NCBI RefSeq assembly: GCF_006402735.1
Contig: NZ_CP017174.1
Coordinates: 6,428,001-6,492,000 of the forward strand
Length of the DNA stretch: 64,000 nucleotides
Source of the DNA: Myxococcus xanthus
GTDB taxonomy: Bacteria; Myxococcota; Myxococcia; Myxococcales; Myxococcaceae
Direction of reading: 5' to 3'
Positions 15,536 to 24,767 of this stretch are shown piece after piece (the first letter of the stretch is position 1; each line of letters begins with the position of its first letter). Under the pieces are notes generated by a model, which saw only the letters and a list, made by a program, of their open reading frames with translations, had not been told where the DNA came from and searched no databases. Both the position numbers and the translations under genes were made by a program.

Positions 15536-16462
15536 GTGCCCCTTTCGCCCGACCCCTACTCCGCGCTTCGCAACGCGGCGAAGTACGTGCAGCAGTTCCG
15601 CCGCAAGACGTTCGTGGTGAAGCTCGGCGGCGCCATGCTGAGCGACCCGCGTCTGCGCCGCGCCGCGTGCGAGCAGATTGCCCTGCTGTGGACCTTCTCC
15701 ATCCGCCCCGTCGTGGTGCACGGCGGCGGCCCGGAGCTGGACACGCTGTGTGACGCCCTCCACCTGCCGGTGGAGAAGGTGGCCGGCCGCCGCGTCACCT
15801 CCGCGCCCGTGCTGGACGCGGCGAAGATGGTGCTCGCGGGCAAGCTACACACGGACCTGCTGGCGGACCTCCAGGCGGCGGGCGTGCCCGCGGTGGGCCT
15901 GAGCGGCGTGGACGCCGGCCTCATCAAGGCGCGCAAGCGTCCGCCCGTCATGGTGACGGAGGCCGGGGCCACCGAGGGCAAGCTGGTGGACTACGGCCTG
16001 GTGGGTGACATCGAGCAGGTGGACACCCGCGTGGTGGAGCACCTGCGCTCGGCCGACTACGTGCCCGTCATCGCGCCCCTGTCGGGTGGCACGGACGGCG
16101 CCGTGTACAACACCAACGCGGACACCGTGGCCGCGGCGCTGGCGGTGGCGCTGTCCGCCGAGAAGCTCTTCTTCCTGGTCCAGGTTCCGGGCCTGCTGAA
16201 GAACGTGAGCGACCCGTCGTCGCTCGTCACGCTGGCCAACCTCACGGACCTGGCCACCATGGAGAGCACCGGCGCCATCGCGGGCGGCATGAAGCCCAAG
16301 GCGCACGCCATCCGCCACGCGCTCGTGGGCGGCGTGGGCAGCGTGCACCTGGTCAGCGGCGTGCAGCCCAACGCGCTCCTGGAGGAGGTCTTCACCAACG
16401 AGGGCAGCGGCACCATGGTCGTGCGGGAGAACGCGCAGAAGCCCGCGGGGGCGGTGGGATGA
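15536..16462 (+). CDS. argB: Acetylglutamate kinase ArgB
   Basis: A 308-residue protein from GTG 15536. Amino acid kinase motifs are present: FVVKLGGAML near residue 27, VVVHGGGPELD near residue 60, NTNADTVAAALAVAL near residue 195 and GGMKPKAHAIRHAL near residue 250. It phosphorylates N-acetylglutamate. An amphipathic N-terminal segment (YSALRNAAKYVQQFRR) precedes the first strand; such an N-helix is typical of hexameric, arginine-inhibited kinases, so feedback control is inferred. Its last four bases overlap the start of the next gene (ATGA), so the two are translationally coupled. Confidence 0.94.
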   Translation: MPLSPDPYSALRNAAKYVQQFRRKTFVVKLGGAMLSDPRLRRAACEQIALLWTFSIRPVVVHGGGPELDTLCDALHLPVEKVAGRRVTSAPVLDAAKMVLAGKLHTDLLADLQAAGVPAVGLSGVDAGLIKARKRPPVMVTEAGATEGKLVDYGLVGDIEQVDTRVVEHLRSADYVPVIAPLSGGTDGAVYNTNADTVAAALAVALSAEKLFFLVQVPGLLKNVSDPSSLVTLANLTDLATMESTGAIAGGMKPKAHAIRHALVGGVGSVHLVSGVQPNALLEEVFTNEGSGTMVVRENAQKPAGAVG

Positions 16463-17520
16463 CGGCGGCGGAGCTGCTCCAGGCGCTGGTGGCCATCCCC
16501 AGCGTGTCGGGTGACGAGGGCCGCATCGCGGACACCGTGTCCGGGTGGGCCGAAGGCTGGGGCGCGCGCGTCCAGCGGCAGGGCCACAACGTGTGGTTCT
16601 CCGTGGGGAGCGGGCCGCGCCGGCTGCTCGTCAACTCGCACCTGGACACGGTGAAGCCGTGCGCCGGGTGGACGTACGAGCCTCACGCGCCCGTGTGGCG
16701 CGAGGACCGCCTGTACGGCCTGGGCAGCAATGACGCCAAGGGGTGCGTGACGGGCATGCTGCTCGCCGCGCGAACCCTGCTGGCCGAAGGCGCGCCCACG
16801 GGCGCGGAAGTCGTGTTCGCGTTCACCGCGGAGGAAGAGACGGGAGGCCAGGGACTGGGAACGCTGTTGCCCAATCTGGGCCCGCTGGACGCCGCCATCG
16901 TCGGCGAGCCCACCAGCCTCAAGCCCTGCACCGCCCAGCGCGGCATGCTGCTGCTTCGCTGCACCGCGCACGGCAAGAGCGCGCACGTCGCGCATGCGCA
17001 CGCCACGGAGGCGGTCAACGCCATCCACCTGGCGGCCACCGACATCGCGGTGCTGGCCGAGCTGCGCTTTCCGCCCCACCCGCTCCTGGGCGAGGCCCGG
17101 GCACAGGTGACGCAGGTGTCCGGTGGCCTGGCGCGCAACCAGGTGCCGGACCGGTGCGAGTTCTTCGTGGACCTGCGCACCACGCCGGGCATGGAGCACG
17201 CGATGGTGGCCCGGCAGGTGGCGGGCGCGTTGAAGAGCGAAGTGAAGGTCCATTCGGAGCGCTACCTGCCGAAGGCGACGTCGGCGGAGCAGCCCATCGT
17301 CCGCGCGGCGGTGGCCGCGTCGGGCGCGCAGCCGGTGGGCTCCAGCACGGCGTCGGACTGGGCCTTCCTGGGGGACATCCCCGCGGTGAAGGTGGGCCCT
17401 GGCGACACGCTGCGCAGCCACCTGGCGGACGAATTCATCACCCGGGCGGAGCTGGAAGCCGGCGCCGCCTTCTACACGCAACTGGTTCGGGGTTACTTCG
17501 AGGAGGTGGCTCGTGGCTGA
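16459..17520 (+). CDS. argE: M20 deacylase of the arginine pathway (N-acetylcitrulline/acetylornithine deacetylase type)
   Basis: A 353-residue protein from ATG 16459, overlapping argB by 4 bp. M20 metal ligands are visible: NSHLDTVKP (His-x-Asp) near residue 57, GSNDAKGCVTGM (bridging Asp) near residue 91, the catalytic EE in TAEEETGGQGL near residue 124, GEPTSLKPC near residue 150 and GDTLRSHLADEFI (His) near the end. The length and GLGSNDAKG motif resemble LysK/ArgE-like deacetylases and the Xanthomonas N-acetylcitrulline deacetylase. With ArgF' in the cluster, its substrate is expected to be N-acyl-citrulline. The preferred acyl group (acetyl or succinyl) is not readable. Confidence 0.88.
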   Translation: MTAAELLQALVAIPSVSGDEGRIADTVSGWAEGWGARVQRQGHNVWFSVGSGPRRLLVNSHLDTVKPCAGWTYEPHAPVWREDRLYGLGSNDAKGCVTGMLLAARTLLAEGAPTGAEVVFAFTAEEETGGQGLGTLLPNLGPLDAAIVGEPTSLKPCTAQRGMLLLRCTAHGKSAHVAHAHATEAVNAIHLAATDIAVLAELRFPPHPLLGEARAQVTQVSGGLARNQVPDRCEFFVDLRTTPGMEHAMVARQVAGALKSEVKVHSERYLPKATSAEQPIVRAAVAASGAQPVGSSTASDWAFLGDIPAVKVGPGDTLRSHLADEFITRAELEAGAAFYTQLVRGYFEEVARG

Positions 17521-18862
17521 CACGCTGTGGGGCAAGGGCCTTCCCCTGGACGCGGCCATCCACCGCTTCACGGTGGGCAACGACCCGGTGGTGGACCTGG
17601 CGCTGGCGCCGCATGACGCGCTCGGCTCGGCCGCGCACGCGCGGATGCTGGCGCGCGTGGGCCTGCTGAAGGACGCGGAGGCCAAGGCCCTGGTGACGGC
17701 GCTCAAGGCGCTGCACGACGAGGCCCGCGCGGGCACGTTCGTCATCCGTCCCGAGCAGGAGGACGGCCACACCGCCCTGGAAGCGGCGCTGGTGGAGCGC
17801 GTGGGCGAGCCGGGCAAGCGCATCCACCTGGGGCGTTCTCGCAATGACCAGGTGCAGCTGGCCCTGCGCCTGCTGCTGCGTGAAGAGGTGCTCACGCTGG
17901 GCGCGCGGGCGGCGGAGCTGGCGGGGGCCTTCCTGGACTTCGCGCAGGCGAACAAGGACGTGGCGCTGCCGGGCTACACGCACCTGCGCCGGGCCATGCC
18001 TTCCACCTTCGGCCTGTGGGGCATGGCCTTCGCGGAAGGACTGCTGGAGGAGTTGGAGGCGCTGCGCGGCGTGTGGGCTCGGCTGGACCGCTGCCCGCTG
18101 GGCGCGGCGGCGGGCTTCGGCGTGCCGCTGCCCATCGACCGGGAGTACGTGGCGGCGCTGCTTGGTTTCTCGCGCGTGCAGCGCAGCCCCATCGACGTGC
18201 AGAACGGACGCGGCCGTCATGAGTCCGCGGTGCTGGGTTGGGCCTGCTCGGTGGTGGGCACGCTGGAGAAGTGGCTGTGGGACGTGCAGCTCTACAGCAT
18301 GGACGAGTTCGGCTTCCTCGGGCTGCCGGACGCGTACACCACGGGCTCGTCCATCATGCCGCAGAAGAAGAACCCGGACGTCGTGGAGCTGGCCCGGGGC
18401 CGCTGCCGCGAGCTGCGCGGGCTGGCGCATCAGGTGGAGGCCGTCGCGGGCGGACTGCCCTCCAGCTACCACCGCGACTTCCAGTTGCTGAAGTCCCCCA
18501 CCCTGACGGCGCTGGGCTCCACGCGGGAGCTGTTGGACGTGCTCACCCGGCTGGTGCCAGCGCTCCAGGTGAAGGCGGACGCGGCGGCGCGCGCCAGCGA
18601 TGACACGCTGTACGCGGCGCACCACGCCTATGCGCTGGTGGCCCAGGGACAGGCCTTCCGTGATGCCTACAAGCAGGTGGGCCGCGAGCTGGTGGAAGGA
18701 ACGTTCCGTCCAGACCGCGGCGCCCTGACGGCCACCCACCTGGGTGGCGCCGGCAACCTGGGCCTGCCCCAGGCCCGGGAAGAGCTGGCCGCCTCGCGCG
18801 ACTGGCTCGATGAGACGCACCGCTCGGTGGCCGACGCCGCCGGGCGCGTCTGGACGGTCTGA
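17513..18862 (+). CDS. argH: Argininosuccinate lyase ArgH
   Basis: A 449-residue protein from GTG 17513, overlapping the preceding gene by 8 bp. The fumarase/aspartase-superfamily signature GSSIMPQKKNPDVVELARG is near residue 279. RIHLGRSRNDQVQLALRLLL near residue 102 and PGYTHLRRAMPSTFGLW near residue 152 are the two other active-site blocks. It cleaves argininosuccinate to arginine and fumarate, the last step of the pathway. The N-terminus starts directly with DTLWGKGLPLDAAIHRFTVG, as in other ArgH proteins. The 25-bp gap to argG carries its GAGGA site. Confidence 0.95.
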   Translation: MADTLWGKGLPLDAAIHRFTVGNDPVVDLALAPHDALGSAAHARMLARVGLLKDAEAKALVTALKALHDEARAGTFVIRPEQEDGHTALEAALVERVGEPGKRIHLGRSRNDQVQLALRLLLREEVLTLGARAAELAGAFLDFAQANKDVALPGYTHLRRAMPSTFGLWGMAFAEGLLEELEALRGVWARLDRCPLGAAAGFGVPLPIDREYVAALLGFSRVQRSPIDVQNGRGRHESAVLGWACSVVGTLEKWLWDVQLYSMDEFGFLGLPDAYTTGSSIMPQKKNPDVVELARGRCRELRGLAHQVEAVAGGLPSSYHRDFQLLKSPTLTALGSTRELLDVLTRLVPALQVKADAAARASDDTLYAAHHAYALVAQGQAFRDAYKQVGRELVEGTFRPDRGALTATHLGGAGNLGLPQAREELAASRDWLDETHRSVADAAGRVWTV

Positions 18863-18887
18863 ACCGCATCCCCGTGAGGAGCGAATC

Positions 18888-20078
18888 ATGAGCAACAAGA
18901 AGAACGTGGTGCTGGCCTTCTCCGGCGGACTCGATACCGCTTTCTGCGCCGTCTACCTGCGCGAGCAGGGCTACGACGTCACCACCGTCACGGTGGACAC
19001 CGGCGGCTTCCCGCCCGAGCAGTTGGAGCGCATCGCCGCGCTGTCCAAGCAGTTGGGCGCGGTGGAGCACGTGACGGTGGACGCGCGCGAGACGCTCTTC
19101 CAGGGCTACCTGCGCTACCTCATCGCCGGCAACGTGCTGCGCGGCCAGGTCTACCCCCTGAGCGTGTCCGCGGAGCGGGCCTGCCAGGCGGTGGAGGTCG
19201 TCCGCGTGGCGCGTGAGAAGGGCACCCAGGCACTGGCGCACGGCAGCACGGGCGCGGGCAATGACCAGGTGCGCTTCGACGTGGCCTTCCGCTCGCTGGC
19301 GCCGGAGCTGGAGCTGCTCACGCCCATCCGCACGCTGTCCCTGAGCCGTCAGCAAGAGCTGTCCTACCTGGCCGAGCGCGGCGTCCACATGCCCCCGAAG
19401 CTGGGCTCCTACTCCGTCAACGAGGGCATGTGGGGCACCTCCGTGGGCGGCGCCGAGACGCTGGACTCCTGGAAGGCGCTGCCCGAGGCGGCCTTCCCTG
19501 GCGGCGAGCTGCCGCAGGACTTGAAGCCCCGTCCGCTCACGGTGACCTTCGAGAAGGGCGTCCCGGTGGCGCTGGACGGCGAGAAGCTGGGCCCCGTGAA
19601 GCTGGTGGAGGCGCTCAACGCGCTGGGGCGCACCTACGGCATCGGCCGGGGCGTGCACCTGGGTGACACCATCCTGGGCATCAAGGGCCGCGTGGGCTTC
19701 GAGGCGCCGGCGGCGCACCTGCTCGTCACCGCGCACCGCGAGTTGGAGAAGCTGGTGCTCTCCGGCAAGCAGCTCTTCTGGAAGGAGTCGATGGGCAACC
19801 TCTATGGCTCGCTGCTGCACGAGGGCCACTTCTTCGACCCGCTGGTGAAGGACCTGGAGGCGTTCCTCAGCTCGTCGCAGGAGCGCGTGACGGGCGAAGT
19901 GCGGCTGGTGCTGCACCCGCGCACGCAGGTGGTGGAAGGCGTGCGTTCGCCGCACTCGCTGATGGACGCGAAGGTGGCGACGTACGGAGAGGCCAACGTG
20001 TTGTGGAACGGCTCGGAAGCCGCGGGCTTCGCCAAGCTGTACGGCGTCGCGCAGATGCTCTCGCATCGCGCGAAGTGA
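18888..20078 (+). CDS. argG: Argininosuccinate synthase ArgG
   Basis: A 396-residue protein from ATG 18888, with GAGGA at 18876-18880. The PP-loop NVVLAFSGGLDTAFCAVYL at the N-terminus binds ATP. AHGSTGAGNDQVRFDVAFR near residue 120 and the VNEGMWGTSVGGAETLDSW region near residue 180 are ArgG-specific citrulline/aspartate-binding segments. It condenses citrulline with aspartate. The frame is open upstream, but ATG 18888 begins exactly at the family N-terminus. Placing argH before argG is less common than argGH, and the order supports a single long transcript from argF'. Confidence 0.95.
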   Translation: MSNKKNVVLAFSGGLDTAFCAVYLREQGYDVTTVTVDTGGFPPEQLERIAALSKQLGAVEHVTVDARETLFQGYLRYLIAGNVLRGQVYPLSVSAERACQAVEVVRVAREKGTQALAHGSTGAGNDQVRFDVAFRSLAPELELLTPIRTLSLSRQQELSYLAERGVHMPPKLGSYSVNEGMWGTSVGGAETLDSWKALPEAAFPGGELPQDLKPRPLTVTFEKGVPVALDGEKLGPVKLVEALNALGRTYGIGRGVHLGDTILGIKGRVGFEAPAAHLLVTAHRELEKLVLSGKQLFWKESMGNLYGSLLHEGHFFDPLVKDLEAFLSSSQERVTGEVRLVLHPRTQVVEGVRSPHSLMDAKVATYGEANVLWNGSEAAGFAKLYGVAQMLSHRAK

Positions 20079-20085
20079 GGGTGCC

Positions 20086-21147
20086 ATGAAGGTTTTCGTC
20101 GACAAGGTAGGCAGTGTCACCCGCAACCTCGGACTGGGGCGGACGGTCCACCTCGCGTCCGAGGTGAAGGCCGAGGAGGGCGCGGTGGTGGCCGTGCGCA
20201 TCCACGGAGAGAAGAGCACGTACAACCAGCTCGAGGACGTGCACGGGCGCCTGGTGACGCTGCACGCCGGTGACATCGTCGTGGGCGCGCTGGGTCACCG
20301 CAACGCGCTGCACGGCTACGAGGGCGTGGTGCCGGCGTCCGTCACCGTGGGCGAGCGGCTGCACGTGCTCAACATGGGCGGCGTCATCGGCAAGTGCACG
20401 TCGCACAACCACGGCGTGGGCCTGCCCTTCGAGGCGGAGGTGCTGGGCCAGGTGCTGGAGTTCCCGGAGCTGATGTCGCGCACCGGGCAGCCGGCACACG
20501 TGTCCTCTGGCGCGCTGAAGGGCACGTCATCGCCGGTGAAGTGCCCCGTCGTCTTCGTGGTGGGCACCTGCATGAACGCGGGCAAGACGTTCGCCGCGGC
20601 GGCCATGGTGCGCAAGCTGGCGCAGGCGGGTTTCCGCGTGGGCGGCGCCAAGCTAACGGGTGTGTCGCTGATGCGCGACACGCTGAGCATGCAGGACTCC
20701 GGCGCGGACGTGGTGATGGACTTCACGGACGCGGGCATCGTCTGCACGGGGCCCCGCACGGGCGCGCGCGTGGCGAGGGTGCTCTTCTCCGAGCTGGCGG
20801 CGGAGAACGTGGACGTCATCGTCGCGGAGACGGGCGACGGCATCATGGGCGAGTACGGCGTGCAGGGCATCCTCGCCGACCCGGAGCTCAAGAGCCTGGC
20901 GGGGGCGTGGGTGCTGTGCGCCAACGACCCGGTGGGCGCGTCCGGCGGCGTGCGGCACCTGCGCGAGGCGTATGGCATCGAAGTGGACGTGGTGGCCGGG
21001 CCGGCCACGGACAACGCCGTGGGCGTGCGCTTCGTGGAGCAGGTGGTGGGCATCCCCGCTCGCAACGCCCGCGCGGACGCGGCGGCGCTGGGCGGACTCA
21101 TCCTGGAAAAGCTCGCCCCCAAGCTGGGCGCGGGGAGGAAGTCATGA
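20086..21147 (+). CDS. P-loop NTPase of unknown function inside the arginine cluster (BioD/DUF1611-like)
   Basis: A 353-residue protein starting 7 bp after argG and overlapping argC by 4 bp (ATGA), so it is firmly embedded in the operon. Residues 1-150 form a beta-rich domain (LVTLHAGDIVVGALGHRNAL, then GERLHVLNMGGVIGKCTSHN). The second half is a P-loop domain: VVGTCMNAGKTFAAAAMV near residue 160 has the GT-x(5)-GKT spacing of dethiobiotin synthetase and DUF1611 proteins, and VIVAETGDGIMGEYG near residue 245 resembles their Walker B region. No known arginine enzyme has this architecture. Possible roles include an ATP-dependent ligase or amidase step, or assembly or regulation of the pathway; function is not assigned. 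Confidence 0.75.
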   Translation: MKVFVDKVGSVTRNLGLGRTVHLASEVKAEEGAVVAVRIHGEKSTYNQLEDVHGRLVTLHAGDIVVGALGHRNALHGYEGVVPASVTVGERLHVLNMGGVIGKCTSHNHGVGLPFEAEVLGQVLEFPELMSRTGQPAHVSSGALKGTSSPVKCPVVFVVGTCMNAGKTFAAAAMVRKLAQAGFRVGGAKLTGVSLMRDTLSMQDSGADVVMDFTDAGIVCTGPRTGARVARVLFSELAAENVDVIVAETGDGIMGEYGVQGILADPELKSLAGAWVLCANDPVGASGGVRHLREAYGIEVDVVAGPATDNAVGVRFVEQVVGIPARNARADAAALGGLILEKLAPKLGAGRKS

Positions 21148-22211
21148 CGCAGGTCAACATCTACATCCTGGGTGCCTCCGGCTTCGGCGGCGGCGAGCTC
21201 TTGCGCATCCTCTCCGGCCACCCGGCGGTGGGCAGCATCCGCGCGGTGTCGCGGCACCACGCCGGCGAGCCCATCCACAAGGTGCACCCGCACCTGCGCG
21301 GACTGGTGGAAGGCCGCTTCGAGGGCGAGCCCGACTGGAAGTGGCTGGCGGACTGCCAGCAGCCCGTCGTCTTCAGCGCACTGGGCCACGGTGACCTGGC
21401 CAAGCAGTTCGCGGGCCTGGAGAAGCAGTGGGCGGAGGTCGGCATCGCCGAGCGCCTGCTGCTGGTGGACCTGTCCTCCGACTTCCGGCTGGACCACCCG
21501 GGCCGCTACGCGGGTGCGTACGGCCGGCCCCACCCGTCCCCCGAGCTGCTGGGCACCTTCACCTACGGCCTCACCGAGTGGAAGCGCGACGCGGTGAAGA
21601 CGGCGAAGCGCATCGCCAACCCGGGCTGCTTCGCCACGGCGGTGCAGCTGGCGCTCCTGCCCATCGCCTCCACGCCGGGACTGGGGCTGCTCGCGGTGTC
21701 CGGCGTCACGGGCTCGTCCGGCTCCGGCTCGCTGCCCGGTGAGGGCACGCACCACCCGACGCGCGCGCAGGACTTCCGCGCGTACAAGCCGCTGGAGCAC
21801 CAGCACGAGGCCGAGGTCGAGGTCATGCTGGTGGCCCACGGCGCGCAGCGGCACCGGCTGGCCTTCGTCCCGCACTCGGCGCCCATGGTGCGCGGCATCT
21901 TCGCCACCGTGCAGTTCGAGTGGCCGGAGCACGGCGGCGCGGTGGTGACGGCGTCGCTGATGGAGCGCTACCGCCGCTACTACGAGGGCTCGAAGTTCGT
22001 GCGCATCGTCGAGGGCACGCCGCGCATCGCCGCGGTGGCCGGCAGCAACTTCTGCGACATCGCGGTGGCCACCAAGGGCCGCTCGGTGGCCGTCATGGCG
22101 GCGCTCGACAACCTGGTGAAGGGCATGGCCGGCCAGGCGGTGCAGAACTTCAACGTCGCACTGGGGCTGCCGGAAGACACGGCGCTGCGCCAGGCCGCCT
22201 GCTATCCGTAG
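21144..22211 (+). CDS. argC: N-acetyl-gamma-glutamyl-phosphate reductase ArgC
   Basis: A 355-residue protein from ATG 21144, which overlaps the previous stop codon. The NAD(P)-binding start YILGASGFGGGELLRIL, VDLSSDFRLDHPGRYAG near residue 110 and the active-site cysteine in RIANPGCFATAVQLALLP near residue 155 identify ArgC; PHSAPMVRGIFATV near residue 245 is also conserved. It reduces N-acetylglutamyl phosphate to the semialdehyde. It is the last gene of the cluster; argA/argJ and argD are not in the window. Its 3' end overlaps the convergent TVP38-like gene by 62 bp. Confidence 0.94.
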   Translation: MTQVNIYILGASGFGGGELLRILSGHPAVGSIRAVSRHHAGEPIHKVHPHLRGLVEGRFEGEPDWKWLADCQQPVVFSALGHGDLAKQFAGLEKQWAEVGIAERLLLVDLSSDFRLDHPGRYAGAYGRPHPSPELLGTFTYGLTEWKRDAVKTAKRIANPGCFATAVQLALLPIASTPGLGLLAVSGVTGSSGSGSLPGEGTHHPTRAQDFRAYKPLEHQHEAEVEVMLVAHGAQRHRLAFVPHSAPMVRGIFATVQFEWPEHGGAVVTASLMERYRRYYEGSKFVRIVEGTPRIAAVAGSNFCDIAVATKGRSVAVMAALDNLVKGMAGQAVQNFNVALGLPEDTALRQAACYP

Positions 22212-22950
22212 GCTGCACGTCTTCCGGGCCTGGGCGCACGCGCCCGGGCCCACCGCTCGCGACGGGCGCTTCCTTCGCGAGCAACTCCCGCATCAACCTG
22301 CGTCCCAGGACGAGCCCCAGCAACAGGCTCACGACCATGCCGGTGGCAGACACGGCCGTCATCCACGTCTTCCCCTGCCCCAGCGAGCTGCCGAAGAGCG
22401 CCGTCAGCAGCGTCCCGGGGAGGGTGCCCACCACGGCGCCCAGCGCCAACGGGACGTAGCGAGCGCCTGACGCGGACGCCGTCGCCAGCATCACATCCGC
22501 CGGAATCACCGAGTTGATGCAAGCCAGGAAGCCCAGCTGGAAGCCGTGCTCGCGCGCCGCACGCTCGAACACCGGGTGTTTGTCCCCAGCCAGGCGCCGC
22601 ATGGGCTTGCGGCCCAGCCTGCGCGCCAGGAAGTGGATGAGGCCCGCGGCCAGCAGCGTCCCGAGGAGCGCGTAGGCCGTGCCGGCGGCCATGCCGAAGA
22701 GGATGCCGCCCACCGCCGTGAAGAGCTGTCCGGGCAGCAGCGTCACCGGGCGCACCGTGAGGAGCAGGATGAAGGCCAAGGGCGCCAGCGCGCCCAGGGG
22801 ACTCAGCCAGCCCGACAGCGTCTGCTGATCCAGGTATTGGGGCCCCAGCAGCCGCAGCCCCACGAGCAGGCCGACGGAGATGCAGAGCGGTCCGATGAGC
22901 TTGAGGCCCGCGCTCAGCCGTCCTCCCTTGGAGCGGGGGTGCTTGGACAT
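22150..22950 (-). CDS. TVP38/TMEM64 (VTT-domain, DedA-like) membrane protein
   Basis: A 266-residue polytopic membrane protein from ATG 22950. The VTT/SNARE-associated domain occupies residues about 45-205: LTVRPVTLLPGQLFTAVGGI, LFGMAAGTAYALLGTLLAAG, FLARRLGRKPMRRL and INSVIPADVMLATASASGAR are family blocks, with a terminal hydrophobic helix (SATGMVVSLLLGLVLGRRL). DedA/TVP38 proteins are linked to lipid scrambling or flipping and membrane homeostasis. The last 40 residues (GGPGRVRPGPEDVQPTDS...) are low-complexity, and their coding DNA lies antisense to the end of argC. That tail is dictated by the frame but is unlike the family. Confidence 0.84.
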   Translation of the reverse strand: MSKHPRSKGGRLSAGLKLIGPLCISVGLLVGLRLLGPQYLDQQTLSGWLSPLGALAPLAFILLLTVRPVTLLPGQLFTAVGGILFGMAAGTAYALLGTLLAAGLIHFLARRLGRKPMRRLAGDKHPVFERAAREHGFQLGFLACINSVIPADVMLATASASGARYVPLALGAVVGTLPGTLLTALFGSSLGQGKTWMTAVSATGMVVSLLLGLVLGRRLMRELLAKEAPVASGGPGRVRPGPEDVQPTDSRRPGAAPCLPAAPVRR

Positions 22951-23136
22951 GGCTCAAAGCTGGGAAGCCCCACGCGAGAAGGCAAGAGCAGCCAGGCGAG
23001 AGATGACGTCTTGCATTCCGCCTCACCCTGGCAATTTGCGATGTCTTCCGTGCGAGCGAGAACAACGTCGAGTGCGTCTCTGTTCAGCTCAACTGCGCTA
23101 TGGTCCTGCGCCTTTGATCCAAACGGGTAAGGACGA

Positions 23137-24747
23137 ATGCATTTCGAGTTGGCCTTCGTACTGATTTTCGCCATCGCGACCGCCGTGGCCATCGCCGCGC
23201 GGTACTTCAAAATCCCCTATACGGTTGCCCTGGTCGTCGCGGGTCTGCTGTTGGGTACGTTCAAGGCGTTCGAGCCGCCGCACCTCACGAAGGAGCTGCT
23301 CTTCGCCATCATCCTTCCAGGTCTGCTCTTCGAAGCGGCCTTCCACGTCGAGTTCCGCAAGTTCTGGAAGAACAAGATGGCCATCCACGCCCTGGCCATT
23401 CCAGGGCTCCTGGCCTCCGCGGGGCTCACGGCCTTCATCCTCACGCGCGTGGTGGATGGGTTGGACTTCGTCCATGGCTTCGGGATGCTGTCCGCGCTGG
23501 TGTTCGCGTCCGTCATCGTGTCCACGGACCCCATCGCCGTGGTGGCGCTCTTCAAGTCGCTGGGCGCGCCCAAGCGGCTGCTCATCCTGGTGGAGGGAGA
23601 GAGCCTGCTGAACGACGGTTCCGCCGTCGTGCTCTTCACGCTCATCGTCGCGGTCGCCACGGGTGGCCAGTTCACGGTGGGCGGCGCCATGTTCGACTTC
23701 ATCAAGGTCTTCGGCATGGGCGTGCTGATGGGCAGCGCGGTGGGCTTCGCCGTCGCGCAGGTCATCAAGCGCGTGGACGACGCCATGGTGGAAATCACCC
23801 TCACGGTCATCGCGGCGTACGGCTCGTTCGTGCTCGCCGAGCACTTCCACTACTCGGGCGTCATCGCGTCGGTGGTGGCCGGCATGCTGTGCGGCAACTG
23901 GGCCACGCACGAGGGCATGAGCCCCGCCACCCGCATCGCGGTGGAGAGCTTCTGGGAGTACCTGGCGTTCGCGCTCAACTCCGTGGTGTTCCTCCTCATC
24001 GGCCTGGAGGTGCAGCTCTCCTCGCTGCTGGCCTCGTGGAAGCCCATCCTCGCCGCCTATGTGGCGGTGATGGTGGCCCGCGCCGTGGTCGTCTACGGTG
24101 TGTCCGCGCTGCTCCGCTTCACCAAGGAGAAGATTCCGTGGACCTGGAGCGCGGTGCTCACCTGGAGCGGCCTGCGTGGCGCCATCTCCATGGTGCTGGT
24201 GCTCGGTCTTCCCACGGACTTCCCGCACCGCGAACTGCTGGTGAACATGACGTTCGGCGTGGTGGTCCTCTCCATCATCTTCCAGGGCCTCACCATGGCG
24301 CCGCTGCTGCGCAAGCTGCGCATCACCGGCCTCAAGGACGCGTTCCAGGAGCAGTACGAGCTGGCCCGCGGCCGCCTGGGCGCCATCCACGCAGCGCTGG
24401 CCGCGCTGGAGAGCATGCGCCGCGCCCGGGAGATTCCGGGGGATGTGGTGACGCAACTGGAGAAGGACTACCAGGAGAAGGAAGTCGTCGCGGAGAAGGA
24501 GCTGACGGCGCTGAAGCAGCAGTCGATGCGCTTCCACGAGGAGGAGCACCAGGAAGCAGTCCGCCGCGTGCTCATCGTGGAGAAGGCGGCGCTGCTCAAG
24601 GCCTACCAGTCCGCCACCATTGGCAAGGAGGCCTTCGCACGGCTGACTGCGGATCTGGATGAGCGCATCGCCGCCGCGGACGCCGCAGAGAACCACGTGC
24701 CCACAGAGGGTGAGCCTCCGGCCGCGGCCGGCGCTGTGAGCGCCTGA
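23137..24747 (+). CDS. CPA1-family Na+/H+ antiporter (NhaP-like)
   Basis: A 536-residue protein from ATG 23137, with AAGGA nine bases upstream. About twelve transmembrane segments span residues 1-390. The transport core shows VSTDPIAVVALFKSLGAPKR near residue 127 and LVEGESLLNDGSAVVLFTL near residue 150, both characteristic of NhaP/NHE antiporters. GLRGAISMVLVLGLP near residue 345 is the conserved arginine-containing helix. Residues about 400-536 form a cytosolic, charged, probably coiled-coil tail (DYQEKEVVAEKELTALKQQS), perhaps regulatory. It exchanges Na+ or K+ for protons at the inner membrane. A terminator hairpin follows at 24768-24789. Confidence 0.92.
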   Translation: MHFELAFVLIFAIATAVAIAARYFKIPYTVALVVAGLLLGTFKAFEPPHLTKELLFAIILPGLLFEAAFHVEFRKFWKNKMAIHALAIPGLLASAGLTAFILTRVVDGLDFVHGFGMLSALVFASVIVSTDPIAVVALFKSLGAPKRLLILVEGESLLNDGSAVVLFTLIVAVATGGQFTVGGAMFDFIKVFGMGVLMGSAVGFAVAQVIKRVDDAMVEITLTVIAAYGSFVLAEHFHYSGVIASVVAGMLCGNWATHEGMSPATRIAVESFWEYLAFALNSVVFLLIGLEVQLSSLLASWKPILAAYVAVMVARAVVVYGVSALLRFTKEKIPWTWSAVLTWSGLRGAISMVLVLGLPTDFPHRELLVNMTFGVVVLSIIFQGLTMAPLLRKLRITGLKDAFQEQYELARGRLGAIHAALAALESMRRAREIPGDVVTQLEKDYQEKEVVAEKELTALKQQSMRFHEEEHQEAVRRVLIVEKAALLKAYQSATIGKEAFARLTADLDERIAAADAAENHVPTEGEPPAAAGAVSA

Positions 24748-24767
24748 TTCACCCGGGCACGGCACAT

